From NCBI GenBank assembly GCA_001580565.1, contig LRBF01000250.1, forward strand, positions 53,950 through 117,949: DNA of 64,000 nucleotides, written 5' to 3'. Below, in pieces: positions 24,943-34,561 of this stretch (position 1 is the stretch's first letter; each line of letters begins with the position of its first letter). The notes under the pieces are model-generated. The model saw only the letters and a program-made list of their open reading frames with translations, was not told the origin of the DNA and searched no databases. Origin of the DNA: Caballeronia megalochromosomata (GTDB lineage Bacteria > Pseudomonadota > Gammaproteobacteria > Burkholderiales > Burkholderiaceae). The position numbers and the translations under genes were made by a program.

Positions 24943-26058
24943 TTAGTCTTCGCGCGCGCGCTCGATTTCATCCGCGATGCCGCGCGCGAGTTCGAAGCAC
25001 GTCAGCGGCGCGGAACCTTCCGCCTTGTTGTTCGCCGCGATCACGACCGGCTGACCCGCGATCGCATAGCACGCGGCCAGTTCGGCGAGCGCGTCGCGCG
25101 TGTCGCGGTCTTCATCGACGATCTTGTCGAACGGCTCGTACTTCGCCTTCGCCTGTTCGTATCGAAAGCCGCTGTGCAGGCTCCAGCGCACGATGAGCGG
25201 CCCCATCTTTTCTTCGTCGAGCAGCGCGAGCGCCTTCGCCTGACGGCGCACATCCGGCATGCGCGCGTGCACGCCGATGCAGTAGCGCGCGTTCGCCTCG
25301 CGCAGTGCGCGGATGAAGCGCGGCGTGAGCATGACCGCGTCGCGGATCTCCACGGCGTAGCGCGACTCGCCTTCGAGCGGCGGCAGCGCCTGCAGAAACG
25401 CCGACAGCCGTTCGATGAAACTTGCCGGATCGACGATCATCGCATCGGGCAGCGGCGAAAACTGGAACACGAGCGCGCCCGCTTTCGCGCCGAGCCCGCC
25501 GATGCACGGCGTCACGAATTCATCGATGGCGATCTGCGCACTCAGGAACGCGGGATTCTCCGCGTCCGGCGTGCCGCGCTCGCCGCGGATGAAGGCATCG
25601 GTGACGGAGGCGGGCGCCTTGACGATGAAGCGGAAATGCTCGGGCACTTGCGATGCGTAGCGCGCATAGTCGGCAAGCGACAGCGGTGCGTAGAACGAGC
25701 GGTCGATCGACACGCTCTTCAGAAGCGGATGCGTGCTGTAGGCGGTGAGACCTTCGCGGGAAAGTTTTGTGTTCGAGTATTCGTCGCCATAGACGATGCC
25801 GCGCCAGCCCGGAAACGACCATGTCGACGTGCCGAGATGGATCGCGTCCGGCAGGCGCTTCGCGATGGCTTCGAGTTCGGGCTGGGAAGGCGCGGGCAGG
25901 ACGCCTCGCGGCTTCGGTTGCTTCGGCGGCTTCGCGGGTTCCAGCGAGACGGGCGCGGACTCGCCGAAGAGATCGAATTGATCGTCCGGCTCGTCCGCAT
26001 CGAGATGAGGCGACTCGCGGTTCAGAGCGCCTTCTCGTAGATATACCGCCGCGACCAC
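24943..26058 (-). CDS. DUF72 family protein
   Basis: A 371-residue protein with an acidic N-terminal extension (residues ~15-60) and a TIM-barrel DUF72 domain (~70-365), with family motifs GTSTWSFPGWRGIVY and YAVEIRD. The function of DUF72 is unknown. The only usable start is GTG 26058, which overlaps the upstream cfa gene by 37 bases; no ATG occurs before the domain. Start confidence is therefore low, while the domain is sure. Confidence 0.82.
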   Translation of the reverse strand: MVAAVYLREGALNRESPHLDADEPDDQFDLFGESAPVSLEPAKPPKQPKPRGVLPAPSQPELEAIAKRLPDAIHLGTSTWSFPGWRGIVYGDEYSNTKLSREGLTAYSTHPLLKSVSIDRSFYAPLSLADYARYASQVPEHFRFIVKAPASVTDAFIRGERGTPDAENPAFLSAQIAIDEFVTPCIGGLGAKAGALVFQFSPLPDAMIVDPASFIERLSAFLQALPPLEGESRYAVEIRDAVMLTPRFIRALREANARYCIGVHARMPDVRRQAKALALLDEEKMGPLIVRWSLHSGFRYEQAKAKYEPFDKIVDEDRDTRDALAELAACYAIAGQPVVIAANNKAEGSAPLTCFELARGIADEIERARED

Positions 26059-27236
26059 GGCAGCGTTGTCGCGCTGCGCCCCGCCTTGCGGCAGATCACC
26101 TGATAGATCGACACGTCGTCGTTCTCGAACGCATACGCGCAGCCCGCGAGATACAGGCGCCAGATGCGAAAGTGCTCATCGTCGACGAGTTTCTTCGCGG
26201 TCTCCGCATGCTCCTCGAATCGGTCGGCCCAGACGTCGAGCGTGCGCGCGTAATGCCGCCGCAGGCTTTCGATGTCGACCGCTTCCAGCCCGCCGCGCTG
26301 CATGCATTCGAGCGCGAGGCTGATATGCGGCAACTCGCCGTCCGGGAACACGTATTTGTCGATGAACTCGCCGCCGCCGAGCGACGTTTCGCCGCTGTCC
26401 GCATCCGACGATGTGATGCCGTGATTCATCGCGATGCCGTCATCGACGAGCAGATCGTGGATTCTCGCGAAGTAGCCCGGCAGATTCTTGCGCCCGACAT
26501 GCTCGAACATGCCGACGCTCGTGATGCGGTCGAACTGCCCCGGGATGTCGCGATAGTCCTGCAAGCGGATCTCGATTCGATCCTCGAGTCCCGCCGCTTT
26601 GACACGCTCGGTCGCGAGCTTGAACTGGTTCTCGGAGAGCGTGACGCCCACGCATTGCGCGCCGAACTTCTGGGCCGCGCGGATCACGAGCGCGCCCCAG
26701 CCGCAGCCGATATCGAGCAGACGATGACCCGGCTGAACCTGAATCTTCGTGAGAATGTGGTCGATTTTCTTGAGCTGCGCGGTGTCGATGTCTTCGTCGC
26801 CGTTCTCGAAGTACGCGCAGGAGTACACCATGTTCTTGTCGAGCCAGAGCTGATAAAACTCGTTCGACACATCGTAGTGGTACTGAATGGCTTTCTTGTC
26901 CGACGTCTTCGAGTGATTGAAGTAACGCCGCACGCGGGCGAGCTTGCTGGCGCTCGTCACCGTGTTTTTCGCGAGCGAGTAACCGACGTTGATGATATCG
27001 GACAGCTTTCCTTCGATGTCGATCTTGCCCTTTATATACGCTTCGCCGAGATTGTCGAGACTCGGTTCCAGCAGATAGGGCAGCGCGGTCGCGCTCTTCA
27101 CGTGCAACGTCACCCGAGGCGCGGCGAACTGACCGAAATCGTGCTGCTGGCCGTCCCACAGCACGAGCCGCGCGGGCAGATTCGCACGGTCGCGCACTTC
27201 CTGAACCCACTGTGTCAGCTTCTTCTCCCAGAACAT
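26022..27236 (-). CDS. cfa: Cyclopropane-fatty-acyl-phospholipid synthase
   Basis: A 404-residue SAM-dependent enzyme methylating cis double bonds of membrane phospholipids. The SAM-binding motif LLDIGCGWGALVIRAA lies near residues ~173-188. Upstream is the lipid-binding domain, with YHYDVSNEFYQLWLDKNMVYSCAYF. Length agrees with the family. Its 3' end overlaps the DUF72 gene, so the two are probably one operon. Confidence 0.94.
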   Translation of the reverse strand: MFWEKKLTQWVQEVRDRANLPARLVLWDGQQHDFGQFAAPRVTLHVKSATALPYLLEPSLDNLGEAYIKGKIDIEGKLSDIINVGYSLAKNTVTSASKLARVRRYFNHSKTSDKKAIQYHYDVSNEFYQLWLDKNMVYSCAYFENGDEDIDTAQLKKIDHILTKIQVQPGHRLLDIGCGWGALVIRAAQKFGAQCVGVTLSENQFKLATERVKAAGLEDRIEIRLQDYRDIPGQFDRITSVGMFEHVGRKNLPGYFARIHDLLVDDGIAMNHGITSSDADSGETSLGGGEFIDKYVFPDGELPHISLALECMQRGGLEAVDIESLRRHYARTLDVWADRFEEHAETAKKLVDDEHFRIWRLYLAGCAYAFENDDVSIYQVICRKAGRSATTLPWSRRYIYEKAL

Positions 27237-27329
27237 GCTTGTTTCTCCGCGCTAGATGAAATCAAGAGAAGGCTTGGCGCCTCCATGTTCGTTGCCGCTT
27301 TTGCCGCTTCGGCCGCGTTGCCGCTTCGC

Positions 27330-27971
27330 TTACGGCGCGAGCCTCGCGATGCGCCACGGTTCGCCCGCGTTTTCACGCGTATAAACGATGCGGTCGTGAA
27401 GGCGCGACGGGCGTCCCTGCCAGAATTCGACGGTATCGGGCACGAGGCGAAATCCGCCCCAGTGCGGCGGGCGTGGCGGCGCGTCGCCATACCGGGCGAC
27501 CATTTCGCGTTCGCGCGCTTCCAGCGCCTCGCGGCTTTCGAGCGGCTGGCTCTGATCCGATGCCCACGCGCCGATGCGCGAGCCGAGTGGACGCGACGCG
27601 TAATACGCATCGCTCTCCTCATCGCTCGTCTTTTCGACGCGGCCCTCGACGCGCACCTGGCGCTCGAGCTCGATCCAGTGGAACAGCAGGCTCGCCGCGG
27701 AATTGGCGGCGAGTTCGCGGCCCTTGCGGCTATCGTAATTGGTAAAAAAAACAAATCCGCGCTCATCGACGCCTTTGATGAGCACGATGCGGGCGGACGG
27801 ACGACCTTGCGAGTCGACGGTCGCAAGGGTCATGGCATTGGGTTCGGGCAGCTTCGCGTCGAGTGCCTGGGCGAACCAGGTCTGGAACTGGCCCACCGGG
27901 TTCGGCGCGACGTCGGCGGCGTCGAGCGCGCCGCGCGAATAATTTTTGCGAAGGTCTGCGAGTGTGGTCAT
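27330..27971 (-). CDS. pdxH: Pyridoxine/pyridoxamine 5'-phosphate oxidase PdxH
   Basis: A 213-residue FMN enzyme producing pyridoxal phosphate. It has the N-terminal NAMTLATVDSQGRPSARIVLIKGVDERGFVFFTNY block and the C-terminal LVPDTVEFWQGRPSRLHDRI, ending with RLAP, the invariant PdxH tail. It supplies PLP for enzymes such as GlyA and KynU encoded nearby. It starts 285 bases from the divergent tcdA. Confidence 0.96.
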   Translation of the reverse strand: MTTLADLRKNYSRGALDAADVAPNPVGQFQTWFAQALDAKLPEPNAMTLATVDSQGRPSARIVLIKGVDERGFVFFTNYDSRKGRELAANSAASLLFHWIELERQVRVEGRVEKTSDEESDAYYASRPLGSRIGAWASDQSQPLESREALEAREREMVARYGDAPPRPPHWGGFRLVPDTVEFWQGRPSRLHDRIVYTRENAGEPWRIARLAP

Positions 27972-28255
27972 TTTTATGCAAGCACTACAGTCGGGTCAGT
28001 ATAGCCAAGGTGAAACGATCTTGCCCTGATTACCCCTGGACCTGTTGCGTGCCGGCGGGTGCGGCGTTTGCAGCTATCACGTCCAAGGTTTCGATAAGGC
28101 AGAATACGCAATTCGCCCGCATTTTGCATGATCGGACACCCAACTTTGCAAACTCGACAGCCGCCTGTAAGCGTTGCTTGACGCCGCACAACGGGCGCTG
28201 CATTTTGGTCGCTTCTAGTTTGCTTTCAACGTACCCGGCTTCATCCACGCACGCC

Positions 28256-29101
28256 ATGAACGCTTCATCCGAAACCGTTGTAACGCCCACCGCCGAAGAG
28301 GCCGCCGATCGCGATCGGCGCTTCGGCGGCATCGCGCGTCTGTACGGCGCACCCGCGCTCGCGGCATTCGAAAGGGCGCATGTCGCCGTGATCGGCATCG
28401 GCGGCGTGGGCTCGTGGGTCGCCGAGGCGCTTGCGCGCAGTGCTGTCGGCAAGCTGACGCTGATCGACCTCGATAATGTCGCTGAAAGCAATACCAACCG
28501 GCAGATTCACGCGCTCGACGGCAACTACGGCAAGGCGAAAGTCACGGCGATGGCCGAACGCATCAAGCTGATCGATCCGGCCTGCGACGTGCGGCAGATC
28601 GAGGACTTCGTCGAGCCCGGCAATTTCGATGCGACGCTCGGCGGCGGCTTCGATTACGTGGTCGATGCGATCGACAGCGTGCGCACGAAAACCGCGCTCA
28701 TCGCGTGGTGCGTGGCGCGCAAGCAGGCGCTCATCACCGTCGGTGGCGCAGGTGGGCAACTGGACCCGACGCGCATTCGCATCGACGATCTCGCGCTCAC
28801 GATCCAGGACCCGCTGTTGTCGAAGGTACGGGGCCAGTTGCGCAAGCTGCACGGCTTTCCGCGCGGGCCGAAGGCGCGTTTCAAGGTGAGCGCCGTGTAT
28901 TCCGACGAACCGCTGATCTATCCCGAAGCGCCCGCGTGCGACATCAGCGAAGGCGCCGAGCATCTGGAAACGGGCGCGGGCTTTTCCGGGCCGGTCGGCC
29001 TCAACTGCGCGGGATTCGGATCGAGCGTGTGCGTGACGGCGAGCTTCGGCTTCGCGGCGGCCGCGCACGTGCTGCGTGATCTGGCGAAGCGCGCGGCCTG
29101 A
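28256..29101 (+). CDS. tcdA: tRNA threonylcarbamoyladenosine dehydratase TcdA (ThiF/MoeB-type)
   Basis: A 281-residue E1-like adenylating protein. It has the nucleotide-binding GIGGVGSWVAEALARS (residues ~44-60) and DLDNVAESNTNRQ, followed by the TcdA-typical VDAIDSVRTKTALIAWC. TcdA converts t6A37 to the cyclic ct6A form in tRNAs that read ANN codons. No MoaD/ThiS partner is adjacent, which favours TcdA over MoeB. The start MNASSE at 28256 is preferred to the long open frame upstream. Confidence 0.9.
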   Translation: MNASSETVVTPTAEEAADRDRRFGGIARLYGAPALAAFERAHVAVIGIGGVGSWVAEALARSAVGKLTLIDLDNVAESNTNRQIHALDGNYGKAKVTAMAERIKLIDPACDVRQIEDFVEPGNFDATLGGGFDYVVDAIDSVRTKTALIAWCVARKQALITVGGAGGQLDPTRIRIDDLALTIQDPLLSKVRGQLRKLHGFPRGPKARFKVSAVYSDEPLIYPEAPACDISEGAEHLETGAGFSGPVGLNCAGFGSSVCVTASFGFAAAAHVLRDLAKRAA

Positions 29102-29104
29102 AAC

Positions 29105-29140
29105 GAAAACGGCCAGTTCCCGATCGAACTGGCCGTTTTC
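29105..29140. terminator. bidirectional terminator between tcdA and the thioredoxin gene
   Basis: A perfect 14-bp stem GAAAACGGCCAGTT/AACTGGCCGTTTTC with a short loop. It serves both convergent genes. Confidence 0.9.
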
Positions 29141-29156
29141 CCTTTGAAGCCGCCGA

Positions 29157-30005
29157 TCAGTTGATCGCCGCGCTCAGCCTGCGCCGCCATTGCGACACGA
29201 GATCAGGCTGATTCGCGGCAAGTTCGAACACGGAGAGCATCGTCTTGCGGCCGACGTCGTCCATGAAGGCGCGGTCGCGCACGACGATTGCGAGCAGATG
29301 CTCCAGCGCCCCGGCGTAATCGCGGCCCGCAATCAGCCGATTGGCGAGCGCAAAGCGCGCTTCGAGATCGTCGGGATTCGCGTTCACCGCGTCGATGAGC
29401 GCGTCGGCGGGCGGCAGGTCCGCTGCGGCGTCGGCGGCGTCGAGCTCGGTCTTCAGCGCGTTGTAGCGCGCATCGATCCCTTGCGTCGTCTTCGGCGACA
29501 GCAGCTTGTCCTCTTCCTTTGCCTCGTCGATGCGGCGCTCCGCGATCAGCCATTCGATCAGATCGAGACGCGCGTCGTCGTAACCGGGATCAAGTGCGAG
29601 CGCGGCCTTGATGGTGTCGATCGCCTGCTTGCGGTTGCCCGCGGCCCATGCGGTTTGCGCAGCGTGGCGCTCGGCGTCGGCGCCTTCGGGCACGAGACGG
29701 TCGAGGAATTCGCGCAACTGGCCTTCCGGCAGCACGCCGATGAACTGATCGACCGGCCGTCCGTCCGCGAATGCGACCACGTGCGGAATGCTGCGCACCT
29801 GAAAATGCGCGGCGAGTTCCTGATTCTCGTCGACGTTCACCTTGACGAGCTTCCACTTGCCCGTGGCTTCGGCTTCGAGCCTCTCCAGCATCGGCCCGAG
29901 TGTCTTGCACGGGCCGCACCAGGGCGCCCAGAAGTCGACCAGAACGGGCGCGAGCATCGACGCGTTGATGACGTCGTGCTCGAAGGTGGCGAGAGTCGTA
30001 TCCAT
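29157..30005 (-). CDS. Thioredoxin-fold co-chaperone (CnoX/YbbN-like)
   Basis: A 282-residue protein. The N-terminal thioredoxin domain has the active site WCGPC (residues ~29-33). It is followed by a helical TPR-like domain (~residues 115-282) with several EALA/DLEARFALANRLI repeats, the layout of E. coli CnoX. Unlike E. coli CnoX, both active-site cysteines are present. Homologues hold oxidised clients for DnaK and GroEL. ATG 30005 is chosen since the frame upstream is not domain-like. Confidence 0.85.
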   Translation of the reverse strand: MDTTLATFEHDVINASMLAPVLVDFWAPWCGPCKTLGPMLERLEAEATGKWKLVKVNVDENQELAAHFQVRSIPHVVAFADGRPVDQFIGVLPEGQLREFLDRLVPEGADAERHAAQTAWAAGNRKQAIDTIKAALALDPGYDDARLDLIEWLIAERRIDEAKEEDKLLSPKTTQGIDARYNALKTELDAADAAADLPPADALIDAVNANPDDLEARFALANRLIAGRDYAGALEHLLAIVVRDRAFMDDVGRKTMLSVFELAANQPDLVSQWRRRLSAAIN

Positions 30006-30082
30006 GCGTTTTCTCCTAATGCTTGCGGTCGATCCCTTTAGATAGGGACGATCCGCGCAACTCTCAAGCGCGCCCGCACGCC

Positions 30083-30982
<900 letters not shown>

Positions 30983-31157
30983 GGCGGGTTCCGAGGGAAA
31001 GATTGCGCGCCGGAATGGCGCGGCTCACTCCGTCGATTCTACCGGCCGATGCCGCGCGGCGCAGACGTCCGTCGAGGCTCTCGTTTTTTACGTCGCCGCG
31101 CTCGCGAGCCCGCGTGCGGCTTCACGCAACTTTCGCAACCTCGCCAGGAGCTTAGAC

Positions 31158-31400
31158 ATGAGCAAGAACAAGTTGTTGATTGCCCTTACCGCGGGTCTTT
31201 TCGCCGCCACCGGAGCGACGGGCGCCTTCGCGCAAACTTCATCGGGTGGCGATGCCGCGGGCGCGACCTCCGATAACTCGGCAGGCGCCATGGCGCCCAA
31301 GAAGCACAAGAGCCACAAGCATCCGGCTTCGGCCAACAAGAAAACGCCGGCCGCCGAAACCGGAAATAACGCAGGAGCGGACTCCGGGCAGAGCAAGTAA
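31158..31400 (+). CDS. small secreted Lys/His/Ala-rich protein
   Basis: An 80-residue protein with a clear Sec signal peptide (MSKNKLLIALTAGLFAATGA, cleavage after AFA near residue 25). The mature part is low-complexity, Ala/Ser/Gly-rich, and has a KKHKSHKHP cluster. AGGAG lies 7 bases upstream of ATG. I do not recognise a family; the composition recalls basic acid-shock-type proteins, which is only a guess. A strong terminator follows 27 bases later, so it is probably a single-gene unit. Confidence 0.7.
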   Translation: MSKNKLLIALTAGLFAATGATGAFAQTSSGGDAAGATSDNSAGAMAPKKHKSHKHPASANKKTPAAETGNNAGADSGQSK

Positions 31401-31426
31401 GCGGACGCTCTGACTGACTGAACGCG

Positions 31427-31467
31427 AAAGCGCTCGCGCCGATTGTCCGGCGCGGGCGCTTTTTTGC
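31427..31467 (+). terminator. terminator after the secreted peptide
   Basis: GC-rich stem around AAGCGC and GCGCCGG/CCGGCGC, ending in TTTTTTGC; 27 bases past the stop. Confidence 0.8.
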
Positions 31468-31567
31468 GTCCTTCGTCAGGCCGTGCAGTAATTGACAATC
31501 CCGCCGCCGCACGCTCCGCTACACTTTACGGCTCGCCAACAATGCACATGACACGAGGGGAAGGGCG

Positions 31568-32449
31568 ATGTCGCCAAAGGATTTGCTGATCGCATCGGTG
31601 GTCATTCTCGCGTGGGGCGTGAATTTCGTCGTCATCAAGCTGGGGCTGCATGGCGTGCCGCCGATGCTCCTCGGCGCGCTGCGCTTCGCACTTGCCGCCG
31701 TGCCGGCGTTCTTCGTGAAACGCCCGCAAATCCCGCTGCGCTGGCTGTTCGCTTACGGCCTCACCATTTCCCTCGGCCAGTTCGCGCTGCTCTTCTACGG
31801 CATGTATGTGGGGATGCCCGCCGGACTGGCGTCGCTCGTCCTGCAGGCGCAGGCGTTCTTCACGCTCATCTTCGCGTCGATGATTCTCGGCGAGCGCATC
31901 CGCGCGGCGAATCTCGCCGGACTCGTGATCGCGGCGGCGGGACTCGCGCTGATCGGCATGCGCGGCGGCCAGGCGATGACCATCATCGGTTTTCTGTTCA
32001 CGCTCGCGGCTTCCGCGATGTGGGCGCTCGGCAATGTCGTGACCAAGCGCATGGGCAAGGTCGATCTGCTCTCGCTCGTCGTGTGGGGCAGCCTGATTCC
32101 GCCGCTGCCGTTCCTCGCGCTCTCGCTGATCTTCGAAGGCCCGGCGCGCATCGAAGCGAGTCTCGCGCACATCCCGCTCGTTTCCGTGTTCGCGATTCTC
32201 TACCTCGCGTTCATCGCGACGATCGTCGGCTACAGCCTGTGGGGGAAATTGCTCGCGCGCTATCCGGCGGGAACCGTCGCGCCGTTTTCGCTGCTCGTGC
32301 CGGTGATCGGGCTCGCGTCGGCGGCGGCGTTTCTCGGCGAGGAACTGAGCGCGGCGCAGATTGTGGGCGCGGCGCTCGTGATGGCGGGACTCGCGGTGAA
32401 CGTGTTCGGCGCGCGGTTCATGCAGCGCATTCTGCCAACGGCGCGCTGA
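31568..32449 (+). CDS. eamA: EamA family exporter (cysteine/O-acetylserine type)
   Basis: A 293-residue membrane protein with ten predicted helices in two EamA repeats. It resembles E. coli EamA closely along its length: VVILAWGVNFVVIKLGLHG, GLTISLGQFALLF, GMPAGLASLVLQAQAFFT, FIATIVGYSLWGKLLARY, LSLLVPVIGLASAA-like. The E. coli protein exports O-acetylserine and cysteine. It is convergent with amiC, and no local regulator is seen. Confidence 0.88.
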   Translation: MSPKDLLIASVVILAWGVNFVVIKLGLHGVPPMLLGALRFALAAVPAFFVKRPQIPLRWLFAYGLTISLGQFALLFYGMYVGMPAGLASLVLQAQAFFTLIFASMILGERIRAANLAGLVIAAAGLALIGMRGGQAMTIIGFLFTLAASAMWALGNVVTKRMGKVDLLSLVVWGSLIPPLPFLALSLIFEGPARIEASLAHIPLVSVFAILYLAFIATIVGYSLWGKLLARYPAGTVAPFSLLVPVIGLASAAAFLGEELSAAQIVGAALVMAGLAVNVFGARFMQRILPTAR

Positions 32450-32465
32450 ACGAGGCCCGCGCGTA

Positions 32466-33977
32466 TTACGTCATGCGGCTCTTCGCGAGCGGCGGATTCG
32501 CCGCGAAGTAGCGCTTGATGCCTTTCATGATGGCGGTGGCCATCTTGTCGCGATAGGCGTCGTCGTTCAGGCGCGTTTCCTCGTCCGGGTTGCTGATGAA
32601 CGCGGTCTCGACCAGGATCGACGGAATGTCCGGCGCCTTCAGCACGGCGAACCCCGCCTGTTCGACCGAGCCCTTGTGCAGCTTGTTGATGCCGCCGATC
32701 TCGTTGAGCACGAAGCTGCCGTAGCGCATCGAATCGCGGATCTGCGCGGTCGTCGACATGTCGAAGAGCGCGCGGTTCACGCTCGCGTCTTGCGATTTCA
32801 CGTTGATGCCGCCGACCTGATCCGACGCGTTCTCCTTGTTCGCCATCCAGCGCGCGGCCGCGCTCGACGCGCCGTGCTCCGACAGCGCGAACACCGACGA
32901 GCCGCGCGCGTCGGGCGATGTGAATGCATCCGCGTGAATCGACACGAACAGATCGGCCGAGACGCGCTGCGCCTTCTGCACGCGCACGTTGAGCGGCACG
33001 AAGAAGTCGGCGTCGCGGGTCATCATCGCGCGCATGTTGGGCTGGGCGTCGATCTTCGCGCGCAGCTTCTTCGCGATGTCGAGCGCGATGTGCTTCTCGT
33101 ACGTGCCCTGACCGCCGATCGCGCCGGGATCCTCGCCGCCGTGACCGGGATCGATCGCGACGGTGAGCAGGCGCGTCGTGCCCGCGCCCTGCTTGGGCGC
33201 CGAGAAGGTGTATTGATCGTTGTCGTCGTCCTGCTTCGCGATGACAGGCGGCGGCGACGGAACGCGCGGCTTCACGGAAGGCTTCGGCGCGGGCGGCGCG
33301 GTTTCGGCCGGCGCGTCGCTCTGCGCGTACTTCTGGAAGAACTCGTCGGTGGAATCGGGCGACGTCGGTTTCTGCGGAGTGGCCGGGCCGGAAAGCGTGG
33401 CGGGCGGCGGCGCGGACGGATTCGGATTGGCGCGGTCGAGCGCCTCCTGCTTGCGCTCGGTCTGGGCGAGCAGTTCCATCAGCGGATCGGGCGCGACGGC
33501 CGGATACAGGTCGAACACGAGCCGATACTTGTAGCTGCCGATGGGCCCCAACGTGAAAACCTGCGGCTTCACCGATCCTTTCAGGTCGAACACCATGCGC
33601 ACGACATGCGGCTGATACTGCCCGATGCGCACCGCCTGAATCTGCGGATCGTTCGGCGTGATCTTCGAGACGAGATCGCGCAGCGCCTGATCGAGATCGA
33701 TGCCGGAGAGATCGACGACGAGCCGGTCCGGTCCCTGCAACAGTTGATTGGCGTTCTGCAGCGGCTGGTCCGATTCGATCGTCACACGGGTGTAATCGCG
33801 CGCGGGCCACACACGCACGCCGAGCACGCTGCTTGCATGCGCGAGCTTCGGTCCGACGAGCGCGAGCACAAGCGTCGAGGCGCCCGCGCGCAGCACCTGG
33901 CGGCGGCGCCAGTTGTGCGGCGCGCTGGCGCCCGCTTCGATCGAATGAAATGGCTTGATCAACATCTTTCGAGACAT
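32466..33977 (-). CDS. amiC: N-acetylmuramoyl-L-alanine amidase AmiC
   Basis: A 503-residue periplasmic amidase that splits septal peptidoglycan. It has a Tat-type signal (RRRQVLRAGASTLVLAL), an AMIN domain (~50-165), a Pro/Ala-rich linker (~200-265) and a C-terminal zinc amidase domain. Zinc ligands lie in DPGHGGEDPGA, the YEKH glutamate and SIHADAF, and the catalytic Glu in SILVETAFISNPDEE. Its start overlaps the end of tsaE by 19 bases, the usual tsaE-amiC pairing. Confidence 0.95.
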   Translation of the reverse strand: MSRKMLIKPFHSIEAGASAPHNWRRRQVLRAGASTLVLALVGPKLAHASSVLGVRVWPARDYTRVTIESDQPLQNANQLLQGPDRLVVDLSGIDLDQALRDLVSKITPNDPQIQAVRIGQYQPHVVRMVFDLKGSVKPQVFTLGPIGSYKYRLVFDLYPAVAPDPLMELLAQTERKQEALDRANPNPSAPPPATLSGPATPQKPTSPDSTDEFFQKYAQSDAPAETAPPAPKPSVKPRVPSPPPVIAKQDDDNDQYTFSAPKQGAGTTRLLTVAIDPGHGGEDPGAIGGQGTYEKHIALDIAKKLRAKIDAQPNMRAMMTRDADFFVPLNVRVQKAQRVSADLFVSIHADAFTSPDARGSSVFALSEHGASSAAARWMANKENASDQVGGINVKSQDASVNRALFDMSTTAQIRDSMRYGSFVLNEIGGINKLHKGSVEQAGFAVLKAPDIPSILVETAFISNPDEETRLNDDAYRDKMATAIMKGIKRYFAANPPLAKSRMT

Positions 33978-34543
33978 GACTTTCCTGTTTCGCTAAACGC
34001 CCGCGCCGTCAGAACGCGGCCTTCTTCGTTCGAATCGCCCGGCAAGCCATGCTCGCCCGGCAGCGATAGCCGGAACACGAGGTCCGGCACGCCGAGCAGG
34101 CCGCCCGCCTGCTGCGGCCACTCGACGAGGCACACGGCGCCCGCATCGAAATATTCGCGAAAGCCGGCATCGGCCCATTCGGCCGGATCGGCGAAGCGAT
34201 AGAGATCGAAGTGATAAACGTCGAGCGGGCCGCTTTCGATGACGAGCGAATACGGCTCGACGAGCGTGTAGGTCGGGCTCTTCACGCGGCCGACGTGGCC
34301 GAGCGCGCGCAGCGTGGCGCGCACGAGCGTGGTCTTGCCCGCGCCCAGATCTCCGATCAACTGGACCTGAAGACCGTGAAATCGTTCAGAAGAAACATGC
34401 GATGCGTGAAGGCGCGTGGCGTCGATGGCGTGCGCGAAGCGTTCTCCGAAAGCGAGCGTCGCGGCTTCATCGCGCAGGTCGAAGCGGCGTTCGAGAAGCG
34501 CGGGAGAAAGGTCTTGCGTCGTTCGTACGGGGCTTTCGGGCAT
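33959..34543 (-). CDS. tsaE: tRNA threonylcarbamoyladenosine biosynthesis ATPase TsaE
   Basis: A 194-residue ATPase required with TsaB/TsaD for t6A37 modification. It has a Walker A GDLGAGKTTLVRATL, the SPTYTLVEPY block and HFDLYRFADP. The ATG at 34543 (MPESPVRTT) is preferred over the longer ORF start. It is longer than E. coli TsaE at both ends, as seen in Burkholderia. It is divergent from queG with 18 bases between starts, so the two promoters must overlap the coding ends. Confidence 0.92.
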   Translation of the reverse strand: MPESPVRTTQDLSPALLERRFDLRDEAATLAFGERFAHAIDATRLHASHVSSERFHGLQVQLIGDLGAGKTTLVRATLRALGHVGRVKSPTYTLVEPYSLVIESGPLDVYHFDLYRFADPAEWADAGFREYFDAGAVCLVEWPQQAGGLLGVPDLVFRLSLPGEHGLPGDSNEEGRVLTARAFSETGKSCLERC

Positions 34544-34561
34544 TGCTCGTAAAATGTCGTG

